Made by a program: the position numbers and the translations under genes. Below are positions 36,152 to 44,602 of a stretch of DNA of 64,000 nucleotides, one piece after another. The notes under the pieces are model-generated. The model had not been told where the DNA came from. It did not search any database and was given only the letters and a program-made list of their open reading frames with translations. The DNA is from GCA-2748575 sp965222725 (lineage in GTDB: Bacteria; Pseudomonadota; Gammaproteobacteria; Pseudomonadales; Ketobacteraceae), in NCBI GenBank assembly GCA_965222725.1, contig OZ244969.1, positions 124,001-188,000 of the forward strand, written 5' to 3'. Position 1 is the first letter of the stretch; each line of letters opens with the position of its first letter.

Positions 36152-36460
36152 TCAATCAGTCTTGCGAACGTCCGAAGCGTGAAGAATCAGTTTGGTACCG
36201 CTGTCATCCTTGTAGCTTGACCTGGCCAGAAAGCCGCTAACCTCTATCCGGTCATTAACCTCCAGCGGTTGCGCTTTTGCTACCAGGTCCCCGCGCAGCT
36301 CGGTAAGTAACCGGCAAAACACTTCTCTGGGTTGCCCGGCTTCTTCCTGTCGGGAGCGGTGTTGCAGCATAAAACGCTGATGGGCCACTCCCCCGGGGCT
36401 GACACGTTGCGATTCCACTTCAATCACAACGCCGGTAATAATTACCTGATTCTTCTCCAC
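36152..36460 (-). CDS. priB: Primosomal replication protein PriB
   Basis: 102 aa, one OB fold (NQVIITGVVIEVESQRVSPGG and IEVSGFLARSSYKDDSG). Binds single-stranded DNA and helps restart stalled forks with PriA. Its place between rpsF and rpsR is the classical arrangement in beta- and gammaproteobacteria. Confidence 0.93.
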   Translation of the reverse strand: MEKNQVIITGVVIEVESQRVSPGGVAHQRFMLQHRSRQEEAGQPREVFCRLLTELRGDLVAKAQPLEVNDRIEVSGFLARSSYKDDSGTKLILHASDVRKTD

Positions 36461-36474
36461 TCTACCGGCAGCGA

Positions 36475-36891
36475 TTAATCGTCGCTGTCGTCGTCATCAT
36501 CGTCGTCATTGCTGTTGTCGGCACTTTCAGTTTCGGCAACAGGGCGACGGGACTGGGACTGCTGTTCTTTCTCTTCAGAACGGGCAAGAGGCGATTCTTC
36601 AGTTACCGCAGCATCCTTGCGGACAACCAGGTTACGCAGAACCGCGTCATTGAATTTGAATGTGTTGGTCAGTTCATCCAGCACTTCCTGTGAACATTCA
36701 ATGTTCATCAGAATGTAGTGTGCCTTGTGGATTTTGTTGATCGGGTAGGCCAGTTGACGGCGTCCCCAGTCTTCCAGACGATGAATCACGCCACCACCAT
36801 CAGTGATCGTACCTTTGTAACGCTCAACCATGGCAGGTACTTGTTCGCTTTGATCCGGGTGAACCAGAAAAAGGACTTCGTAATGTCTCAT
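36475..36891 (-). CDS. rpsF: 30S ribosomal protein S6 with genome-encoded acidic tail
   Basis: 138 aa. The core starts MRHYEVLFLVHPDQSEQVP and matches S6. The C-terminus is a low-complexity acidic tail: NSNDDDDDDDSDD. Many S6 proteins have short acidic tails that RimK lengthens with glutamate. Here the acid run is encoded in DNA by GAC/GAT codons. It is the first gene of its operon and divergent from nothing; the 250-bp space to rlmB must hold its promoter. Confidence 0.96.
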   Translation of the reverse strand: MRHYEVLFLVHPDQSEQVPAMVERYKGTITDGGGVIHRLEDWGRRQLAYPINKIHKAHYILMNIECSQEVLDELTNTFKFNDAVLRNLVVRKDAAVTEESPLARSEEKEQQSQSRRPVAETESADNSNDDDDDDDSDD

Positions 36892-37127
36892 TGGTGCTCC
36901 TTACGGGAAAAAGCCTTCCGCCAGACGGTAAGGCAAGGAGTTAATAATGTTTTCACACCTGGCTGAGAAGACCGGGTGGAAAACCTGCTTCATTTATCTT
37001 TTTTCAGGCACAGGTATGCCGGGAAAAAGAGGCGAGATTCTACGCCAGTGCGCCAGTATCTGCAAGCCTGAAAACATCATTATAGCGGCAGGAGCGCTGC
37101 TGAACCTGCAGGAAATCCGCAACACCA

Positions 37128-37149
37128 GCAGTTAGCAAGCGCTAACTGC
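37128..37149 (-). terminator. Hairpin at the rlmB 3' end
   Basis: A perfect 9-bp stem GCAGTTAGC/GCTAACTGC (37128-37136, 37141-37149) overlaps the rlmB stop codon. There is no T-run, so it is a weak terminator or a stabilising end. Confidence 0.4.
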
Positions 37150-37921
37150 GCTGACGAAGCGCCTCGAACAGGCACACCCCGGTGGCCACCGACACGTTCA
37201 GGCTGTCCACACTGCCCTGCATGGGGATATAAAGGAGAGAGTCGCACTTGTCTTTGGTGAGGCGCCGGATGCCCTTGCCCTCCGCACCCATCACCAGGGC
37301 AATATTCCCTTTCAGATCAGTGTCATAAAGGCTTTTGGCGGATTCATCAATGGCGGTGCCCACGACCCACACGCCCTGCTGTTTCAGCTCATCCAGGGTG
37401 CGGGCCAGATTGGTTACCTGAAAGAAAGGCACCACTTCGGCGGCGCCCACGGCCACCCGGCGCACTACCGGGGTGAGGCCCACGGCCTTGTCTTTGGTGG
37501 TGACCACGCCATGGGCACCCACGGCGTCGGCGGTACGGATACAGGCTCCCAGATTATGGGGATCAGTAACGGAATCGAGGATCAGCAGCAGTACCGGCTC
37601 ATTCGCCCGCTCCACCAGTTGCGCCAGATCGGCTTCCCTGAGGGGCTGTGCCAGCCGGCATTTGGCCACGACACCCTGGTGATTGGATTGTTTGTCGGCC
37701 TGTTTATTGGCTTGGGAGCCCCCCTGCCGGGACAGATCATCCAGCTGTTGTTTCGGTACCAGCCGGCAGGGAATGCCGTGGGTGCTCACCAGGGATTGAA
37801 TCTGCTGGGCGCGCTGATCATCGCGCCCTTCCTGAAGGTAAACTTCCAGAACCCGCTCGGGGTGCTTTTCCAGTAATGCAGAAACGGTATGCAGGCCGAA
37901 CAGCCATTCGGGCTTTGCCAT
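37142..37921 (-). CDS. rlmB: 23S rRNA (guanosine-2'-O-)-methyltransferase RlmB
   Basis: 259 aa SPOUT enzyme that methylates G2251 of 23S rRNA (E. coli numbering). The knot motifs are present: DPHNLGACIRTADAVGAHGV, VMGAEGKGIRR and IPMQGSVDSLNVSVA. The linker after the N-terminal L30e-like domain carries a short Gln/Lys-rich insertion (QANKQADKQSN). It follows rnr by 43 bp, the usual pair. Confidence 0.95.
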   Translation of the reverse strand: MAKPEWLFGLHTVSALLEKHPERVLEVYLQEGRDDQRAQQIQSLVSTHGIPCRLVPKQQLDDLSRQGGSQANKQADKQSNHQGVVAKCRLAQPLREADLAQLVERANEPVLLLILDSVTDPHNLGACIRTADAVGAHGVVTTKDKAVGLTPVVRRVAVGAAEVVPFFQVTNLARTLDELKQQGVWVVGTAIDESAKSLYDTDLKGNIALVMGAEGKGIRRLTKDKCDSLLYIPMQGSVDSLNVSVATGVCLFEALRQRS

Positions 37922-37964
37922 GTCTGGTTAAATTCCTGTAAACGGGTGAAAAATTGGCCGTCGT

Positions 37965-40412
37965 CTAGCGGCGTCTGGACTTGCCGCCCTTGCCTTTTTT
38001 GCCGCCGGCTTTGCCTGATTTGCCACTGGCTTTCGGGCCTTTCCGGCCAGCTTTTCCAGAACCTTTACCGGCGCCTTTGCCGGCATCCTTGCCACCGGCC
38101 TTTTTGTTGCCCCTGTCCGGGCCTTTGGCTTTGCGGACGTCCTTCAGTTCGCCTTTGCTCCAGCGCTGCCGGACACCGCCTTCCACCAGATCAAAATCGA
38201 TCTTGCGGTCATCCAGTCCGGCCCGGGCCACTCGTACGGTCACCGGATCGCCAAGGGCGAACATGATACCGGTTCTTTCCCCCTTCAGGCGATGACGGAC
38301 TTCATCAAAGTGGTAGTAATCGCTGCTCAGGGAACTGACGTGAATCAGACCTTCCACATAGACGTCGTTCAGTTCCACGAACAGGCCAAAGTTGGTCACC
38401 GCGGTAATCAGGCCTTCAAATTCCTCGCCCACCTTGTCCTGCATGTATTCGCATTTCAGCCAGCCCACCACATCCCAGGTGGCTTCGTCGGCACGGCGTT
38501 CGGTCATGGAACATTGTTCACCCAGAGCCAGCATGGCGGCCATGTCATAGGGCAGCCATTGCTCTTTCGGTAACGGCTTAGCGCCTTTTACCCGTTTGAC
38601 GTTATTGGAGGGCTCTTCCGAGCGCACCAGGTAACGTATGGCCCGGTGTACCAGCAAATCGGGATAGCGGCGAATGGGCGAGGTAAAGTGGGCATAGGAT
38701 TTATAGGCCAGACCAAAATGGCCTTTGTTGTCCGGGGAATAGACCGCCTGATTCATGGAGCGCAGCATCACGGTCTGAATCAGTTCCGCATCGGGGCGAC
38801 CTTCAATCTGCTCCATTACCGCCTGGTAATCGCTGGGCTGCGGCTTGCCTTTGGCGGGAAATTCAATCCCCAGCTCCGCCAGAAACAGCCGGAGTCTTTC
38901 CAGCTTTTCTTCCTTGGGGCTTTCGTGAATACGGTACAGGCCCGGCAGCTTGTGCTTTTCCAGAAACCGGGCAGCCGCCACGTTGGCCGCCAGCATGCAT
39001 TCTTCAATAATGCGGTGAGCATCATTGCGGTGCACCGGAATAATCTGTTCGATCTTGCGGTTTTCGCCGAATACGATGCGGGTTTCGGTGGTTTCAAAAT
39101 CGATGGCACCACGGGATTCCCGCTGCTGGCGCAATGCCAGATACAACTCATAAAGCTCGTAAATCTGGGGAACGATGTCGCCGTGCTGTTCCATAACAGC
39201 ACGGGCGGTTTCCCCTTCGGGCTCATCGATCACGGCGCCCACCTTGTTATAGGTCAGGCGGGCATGGGAACGAATCACCGCTTCAAAAAACTGATAACGG
39301 GAAATGTTACCGGCGGCACTGACGGAGATTTCCACCGCCATGGCAAGCCGGTCCACATCGGGGTTCAGGGAGCAGAGCCCGTTGGAGAGGGTTTCCGGCA
39401 ACATGGGCACCACAAACTCGGGGAAGTACACGGAGTTGCCCCGCTGCTGCGCTTCCTGGTCCAGGGCGTCTTTGGGGTGTACATAATGGGACACATCCGC
39501 AATGGCGACAATCAGGCGCCAGCCACCGGTTTTTTTCCGTTCCGCGTAAACGGCGTCATCAAAATCTTTGGCATCTTCGCCGTCGATAGTGACCAGGGGC
39601 AAATTGCGCAGATCCACGCGCAGTTGCTTGTCTTCTTCACGAACGTGGTCGCCATATTCTTTGGCTTGTGCCAATACGGCGTCCGGCCATTCATGGGGAA
39701 TATCGTAGTTGCGGATAGCCACTTCGATTTCCATACCCGGGGCCATGTGATCGCCGAGCACTTCGACGATAACGCCTTTGGGGCGGGATCGGTAGCTGGG
39801 GTGTTCAGTGAGTTTTACCACCACGAACTGACCATGCTCGGCGCCGCCGGATTCCTCCGGGATGACCATGATGTCCTGGCCGATGCGGCTGTTTTCCGGC
39901 ACCACAAAGCCGACACCACTTTCGCGGAAGTAGCGGCCTACCAGTTGCTGGGTTTTGCGTTCCAGTACTTCGACGATGGTGGCTTCTTTGCGGCCGCGGT
40001 TGTCGACGCCGGACTGGCGGGCGAGCACGCGGTCGCCATCAAATCCGCAGCGCATTTGCCGGGGGCTGAGGTAATAGTCGTCGCCGCCACTATCGGGCTT
40101 GAGAAAGCCGAAGCCGTCGCGGTGACCGATGATGACGCCGGTGATCAGGTCCATTTTGTCGACCACGCCGTAGGCGTCACGGCGGTTGCGCATGAGCTGG
40201 CCGTCGCGTTCCATGGCGCGCAGGCGGCGGCGGATGGCTTCTACCTGTTCGTCTTCGAAGACGCCGAATTCGGCGCAGATTTGCTTATGGGTCAAAGGTT
40301 GACCGAGGTCTTCGAGCAGGCGGGCGATATACTCCCGGCTGGGGACGGGATTGTCGTATTTTTCGGCTTCGTTCTTTGCGTTAGGGTCTTTGTTGGGTGA
40401 CCACTTGGGCAT
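37965..40412 (-). CDS. rnr: Ribonuclease R
   Basis: 815 aa 3'-5' exoribonuclease that degrades structured RNA. Order: winged helix (about 25-90), two cold-shock OB domains, RNB catalytic domain with the acidic cluster TIDGEDAKDFDDAV, S1 domain and a Lys/Gly-rich C-terminal tail of about 60 residues. The start region overlaps a G-rich plus-strand stretch. It is divergent from nifJ across 569 bp that contain repeat copy B. Confidence 0.96.
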   Translation of the reverse strand: MPKWSPNKDPNAKNEAEKYDNPVPSREYIARLLEDLGQPLTHKQICAEFGVFEDEQVEAIRRRLRAMERDGQLMRNRRDAYGVVDKMDLITGVIIGHRDGFGFLKPDSGGDDYYLSPRQMRCGFDGDRVLARQSGVDNRGRKEATIVEVLERKTQQLVGRYFRESGVGFVVPENSRIGQDIMVIPEESGGAEHGQFVVVKLTEHPSYRSRPKGVIVEVLGDHMAPGMEIEVAIRNYDIPHEWPDAVLAQAKEYGDHVREEDKQLRVDLRNLPLVTIDGEDAKDFDDAVYAERKKTGGWRLIVAIADVSHYVHPKDALDQEAQQRGNSVYFPEFVVPMLPETLSNGLCSLNPDVDRLAMAVEISVSAAGNISRYQFFEAVIRSHARLTYNKVGAVIDEPEGETARAVMEQHGDIVPQIYELYELYLALRQQRESRGAIDFETTETRIVFGENRKIEQIIPVHRNDAHRIIEECMLAANVAAARFLEKHKLPGLYRIHESPKEEKLERLRLFLAELGIEFPAKGKPQPSDYQAVMEQIEGRPDAELIQTVMLRSMNQAVYSPDNKGHFGLAYKSYAHFTSPIRRYPDLLVHRAIRYLVRSEEPSNNVKRVKGAKPLPKEQWLPYDMAAMLALGEQCSMTERRADEATWDVVGWLKCEYMQDKVGEEFEGLITAVTNFGLFVELNDVYVEGLIHVSSLSSDYYHFDEVRHRLKGERTGIMFALGDPVTVRVARAGLDDRKIDFDLVEGGVRQRWSKGELKDVRKAKGPDRGNKKAGGKDAGKGAGKGSGKAGRKGPKASGKSGKAGGKKGKGGKSRRR

Positions 40413-40981
40413 TATTCTGGTGTTCCTTGAATGATGGTTTTTCTTGTTGTTATTGGTTTGGTTACTAGTGTAGCTGGTTTTTGGGGTTCAGCTTTGTGGG
40501 GGATTGTAGGGGGTGTGATTAGACTATTCATCCTAAATGGGGTGAATGTGGTTTTTTTTCAAGGTGGGTTATGCAATTGAGGATATCTGCTTGTCCTTTG
40601 GGTGGGACCTGACCACTCGCATGGGCCGGGTTCCGGGCAGTGTGATAACTCCTCAGGGATACTTGCTTGCCCTTCGGGTTCCCTGTGCTTCTCGTCAAAT
40701 TTGGCGTTCGCTAAACTCGCCCTGCGGGCTCAGACAACGCTCACTCTATCCAAATTTGACTGCGATGCTCGGCGGCGCAAAATCCCTGAGGAGTTATCAC
40801 ACTGCCCTCCTTTCTGCTTTCTGGTGCCTGAACTGGTTTTTTGTTCGGGGTGTTCCCTGGGTTTTTATGAAGTTAACAATTTGGTGACATCGTCCGGGTT
40901 TTTGTTCCAGGTCAATTTTGTTGGTTTTTGGGCGTGTAACAGTGTTGCAATCTATGCGTAGCAAAAGACCCGAGCAATACT
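40413..40981. other. Divergent intergenic region rnr / nifJ with structured repeat copy B
   Basis: 569 bp. The repeat occupies 40635-40807. The left part (40413-40634) is very rich in G and T on the plus strand (about 39 G to 10 C between 40441 and 40560, hand count). The right part (40808-40981) has the same tendency. No gene was recognised. The open frames at 40546-40887 and 40602-40961 come from the repeat. Confidence 0.7.
40635..40807 (+). repeat. Structured palindromic repeat, copy B
   Basis: 173 bp. The outer arms 40635-40660 and 40782-40807 are a 26-nt perfect inverted repeat. The 121-bp core (40661-40781) is the counterpart of copy A. The inner stem GTCAAATTTGG (40694-40704) pairs with CCAAATTTGAC (40750-40760). 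Compared with copy A, two base pairs of this stem are changed on both sides, so pairing is kept. A GCCC-TGC-GGGC mini-hairpin is at 40719-40729 (GCCC-TTT-GGGC in copy A). Confidence 0.9.
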
Positions 40982-43900
40982 ATGGATATGTCAGTGTCTG
41001 CGTCCGAAAGCGCACAACAAGCACAGCAACAAAAGGTTACCGTCGATGGCAATGAGGCGGTGGCTTATATCGCCCACAAAACCAATGAAGTGATTGCGAT
41101 TTATCCGATTACGCCGGCGTCGCCTATGGGTGAGCATGCGGATGCATGGTCGGCCCTGGGGCGAAAGAATCTGTTTGGTACGATGCCGCAGATTATTGAG
41201 ATGCAGAGTGAGGCCGGGGCAGCCGGGGCGATTCATGGGGCCTTGCAGGCGGGGACGTTGGCCACGACGTTTACGGCGTCTCAGGGTTTGCTGTTGATGT
41301 TGCCGAATATGTACAAAGTTGCCGGTGAGCTGACGCCGACGGTGTTTCATATTGCGGCGCGGTCGCTGGCGGCGCAGGCGTTGTCGATTTTTGCGGATCA
41401 CAGTGATGTGATGTCGGCGCGGGGCACGGGGTTTGCGCTGGTGGCGTCGAATTCGGTGCAGGAGGCTCATGATTTTGCGTTGCTGACCCAGGCGGTGACA
41501 TTAACGAGCCGGATTCCGGTGTTGCATTTTTTTGATGGTTTCAGAACGTCTCACGAGATTGCCAAGATCAGTCTGATTGATGATGCCACTATTGACGCCC
41601 TGATTGACCGGGAGGCAATTTATACGCACCGGCAGCGGGCGTTGTCGCCGGATCATCCGGTGGTGCGGGGTACGTCGCAGAATCCGGATGTGTTTTTTCA
41701 GGCCCGGGAGACGGTGAATCCTTATTACGACGCATTCCCGGGATTATTGCAGGATGCCATGAACGCGTTTGCCCGTTTAACGGGGCGGCAGTACCGTCTG
41801 TTTGATTATGTGGGCGCGGAGGATGCCGAGCGTGTGCTGGTGGTGATGGGTTCCGGTGCGGATACGGCGGAGGAAACGGTGCTGCAGATGCAGCAGCAGG
41901 GTGACAAGGTGGGTGTGTTGAAGGTGCGACTGTACCGCCCCTTTGCCAGTCAGGCGTTTCTGGAGGCGTTACCGAAAACCACCCAAGCCATTGCAGTACT
42001 GGATCGTACCAAGGAGCCGGGGGCGGATGGCGAGCCGTTGCTGAAGGATGTGGCGACGGCAATTCTGGATGGGTTTAACGATGGCAGCCTGCCCATGGGA
42101 TCAGTACCGAAAGTGGTGGGCGGTCGTTTTGGTTTGTCGTCCAAGGAGTTTACACCGGGCATGGTGTGTGCGGTGCTGGAAAATCTTAAGCAGAGCAAAC
42201 CCAGGCATCACTTTACTATTGGTATTCATGATGACTTGGGTAATACCAGCCTGCCCTGGGATGAGGCCAGTGCGCCCAATGCCAATAAAGACAATATTCA
42301 GTGTCTGTTTTACGGGTTGGGGTCTGACGGTACTGTCAGTGCCAATAAAAACAGTATCAAGATTATCGGTGAGCAGACGGATTTATATGCCCAGGGTTAT
42401 TTTGTGTATGACTCGAAAAAATCCGGGGCGGTCACGGTATCCCATTTACGGTTTGGCAAGCAGCCCATTCGTTCGGCTTACCTGATTGGCGACAACAGTG
42501 CGCAGTTTGTTGGCTGCCATCAAACGGTGTTTCTGGAAAAGTACGACATGCTGGCCAAAGCGGCGCCCGGTTCGGTGTTTTTGTTAAATACCGCCGAGGC
42601 ACCGGAAGCTGTCTGGAATACCTTAACCGAAAAAGCCCAGCAGCAGATGATTGAGAAAAACATCCGCTTTTATGTAATTGATGCCTACAAGGTGGCGCAG
42701 GATAACGGCATGGGGCGGCGCATCAATACGGTGATGCAAACCTGTTTCTTTGCCATTTCCGGCGTACTGCCGAAAGACAAGGCCATTGCAGAGATCAAAG
42801 CGTCGGTGGAGAAGACCTACGGCAAAAAAGGCCGCCATATCATCCGCCGTAATTTTCAGGCTATCGACAACACGCTGGAAGCACTGCAACAGGTTCAGGT
42901 ACCAGAACAGGTTTCTTCACATAGCCATATTCGTGAAATTGCCGCGGCCAACGAGCCCGACTTTGTTAAACAGGTCACGGCAGAAATCATTGCCGGCCGC
43001 GGTGATCTGATTAAAGTCAGCCAGCTGCCGGCGGACGGCACCTACCCTACCGGCACAGCCAAAATTGAAAAGCGTAACATTGGTCTGGAGATTCCGGTGT
43101 GGGATGAGGGCCTGTGTACCCATTGCGGTAAATGTGCGTTTGTCTGCCCGCACGGTGTGATACGCAGTAAAGCGTTTCCGGCGGAGGCGGTAAAAGATGC
43201 GCCGCCCACGTTCAAGCACCTGCAGATTCTTGGCAAGGATTACCCGGAAGGCACCCATATCAGTTATCAGGTGGCGCCGGAAGACTGCACCGGGTGCTCC
43301 CTGTGTGTGGACATCTGCCCGATCCGCGATAAAAGTCGTGCCAATCACAAGGCGCTGAACATGGCACCGCAGCCGCCGTTACGGGAGCAGGAAAAAGTAA
43401 ACTGGGAATATTTTCTGAACCTGCCGGATATGGATCGCCGCGAGGTGAAAGCCAACACCATGAAAGGCTCCATGTTACTGGAGCCCTTGTTTGAATTTTC
43501 CGGGGCTTGCTCCGGTTGTGGCGAAACCCCTTATATCAAACTGGCCAGCCAGTTGTTTGGCGATCGCATGATAGTGGCCAATGCCACCGGATGCTCCTCC
43601 ATTTACGGCGGCAACCTGCCCACCACCCCCTGGACCAAAAATGCTGAAGGCCGCGGCCCGGCCTGGAACAATTCGCTGTTTGAAGACAATGCAGAATTTG
43701 GTCTGGGCATTCGTGCTGCCTGTGATCAGCAACAGCTGATTGCCACAGATTGCCTGGGACTGTTACAGGATAAACTGGACCCACAACTGGTGGAGGCATT
43801 ACTGAATGCCAACCAGGATGACGAGGCCGGTATTTATGAACAACGGCAACGTATTCAAACACTGAAAGCCGCCCTGGCCTCCATGGACGATCCGGTGGCG

Positions 43901-44602
43901 CAGCAACTGTTATCGGTGGCGGATGCCCTGAGTAAGCGAAGCATCTGGATTATCGGTGGTGATGGCTGGGCTTACGATATCGGCTTCGGCGGTCTGGATC
44001 ATGTGCTGGCGTCCGGCCGGGATGTGAATATTCTGGTGCTGGATACCGAGGTGTATTCCAACACCGGCGGCCAGACATCCAAGGCCACTCCCCGGGGCGC
44101 GGTGGCCAAGTTTTCTGCCAGCGGCAAACCGGCGGCGAAAAAGGATCTGGCCCGCATTGCCATGACCTATGAAAACGTTTACGTGGCTCATGTGGCTTAC
44201 GGCGCCAAGGACGTGCATACCCTGCACACTTTTATTGAAGCGGAAAACTTTCCCGGGCCGTCATTGATTATTGCCTATTCCCCCTGTATTGCCCACGGGG
44301 TGGATATGAGCAACAACCACAGGCAGCAAAACCTGGCGGTGGATTCCGGGCACTGGCCCCTGTTCCGCTTTGATCCCCGCAAGGCCGAGAGTGGCAAGAA
44401 TCCGCTGAAGCTGGATTCCAAAGCGCCGTCTGTTGATTACGGGGAATTTGTGAAAAGTGAAACACGTTTTAACATGCTCTGGAATACGCACCCGGAGCGC
44501 GCAGAAACTTTATTGGAACAGGCCCGCAAAGAAGTGAAGGAACGCTACGAACGTTATCAGCAGCTGGCGTCACTGGACTGGAATGAAGAGGGAGATGCCT
44601 GA
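40982..44602 (+). CDS. nifJ: Pyruvate:ferredoxin (flavodoxin) oxidoreductase
   Basis: 1206 aa, single-chain. Oxidatively decarboxylates pyruvate to acetyl-CoA and passes electrons to ferredoxin or flavodoxin. Order: domain I with YPITPASPMGEHAD, domains II-IV, two ferredoxin clusters (C712/715/718/722 and C769/772/775/779), the proximal cluster motif CSGCGE, and the thiamine diphosphate domain with GDGWAYDIG at 993-1001 and YSNTGGQTSKATPRG. All cofactor residues are present. The first 400 codons use G-ending codons much more than the rest. The stop codon overlaps the next gene (TGATG). Confidence 0.96.
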   Translation: MDMSVSASESAQQAQQQKVTVDGNEAVAYIAHKTNEVIAIYPITPASPMGEHADAWSALGRKNLFGTMPQIIEMQSEAGAAGAIHGALQAGTLATTFTASQGLLLMLPNMYKVAGELTPTVFHIAARSLAAQALSIFADHSDVMSARGTGFALVASNSVQEAHDFALLTQAVTLTSRIPVLHFFDGFRTSHEIAKISLIDDATIDALIDREAIYTHRQRALSPDHPVVRGTSQNPDVFFQARETVNPYYDAFPGLLQDAMNAFARLTGRQYRLFDYVGAEDAERVLVVMGSGADTAEETVLQMQQQGDKVGVLKVRLYRPFASQAFLEALPKTTQAIAVLDRTKEPGADGEPLLKDVATAILDGFNDGSLPMGSVPKVVGGRFGLSSKEFTPGMVCAVLENLKQSKPRHHFTIGIHDDLGNTSLPWDEASAPNANKDNIQCLFYGLGSDGTVSANKNSIKIIGEQTDLYAQGYFVYDSKKSGAVTVSHLRFGKQPIRSAYLIGDNSAQFVGCHQTVFLEKYDMLAKAAPGSVFLLNTAEAPEAVWNTLTEKAQQQMIEKNIRFYVIDAYKVAQDNGMGRRINTVMQTCFFAISGVLPKDKAIAEIKASVEKTYGKKGRHIIRRNFQAIDNTLEALQQVQVPEQVSSHSHIREIAAANEPDFVKQVTAEIIAGRGDLIKVSQLPADGTYPTGTAKIEKRNIGLEIPVWDEGLCTHCGKCAFVCPHGVIRSKAFPAEAVKDAPPTFKHLQILGKDYPEGTHISYQVAPEDCTGCSLCVDICPIRDKSRANHKALNMAPQPPLREQEKVNWEYFLNLPDMDRREVKANTMKGSMLLEPLFEFSGACSGCGETPYIKLASQLFGDRMIVANATGCSSIYGGNLPTTPWTKNAEGRGPAWNNSLFEDNAEFGLGIRAACDQQQLIATDCLGLLQDKLDPQLVEALLNANQDDEAGIYEQRQRIQTLKAALASMDDPVAQQLLSVADALSKRSIWIIGGDGWAYDIGFGGLDHVLASGRDVNILVLDTEVYSNTGGQTSKATPRGAVAKFSASGKPAAKKDLARIAMTYENVYVAHVAYGAKDVHTLHTFIEAENFPGPSLIIAYSPCIAHGVDMSNNHRQQNLAVDSGHWPLFRFDPRKAESGKNPLKLDSKAPSVDYGEFVKSETRFNMLWNTHPERAETLLEQARKEVKERYERYQQLASLDWNEEGDA

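Noticed and set aside
38646..40400. 584-codon plus-strand open frame
   Set aside because: Opposite strand of rnr, which has an intact catalytic domain. Valine/alanine-rich by-product of its codon use.
40546..40887. Short open frames inside both repeat copies with similar translations
   Set aside because: The resemblance between translations at 40546-40887 and 26910-27161 is due to the DNA repeat itself. No ribosome site, and the reading frame runs into copy-specific arms.
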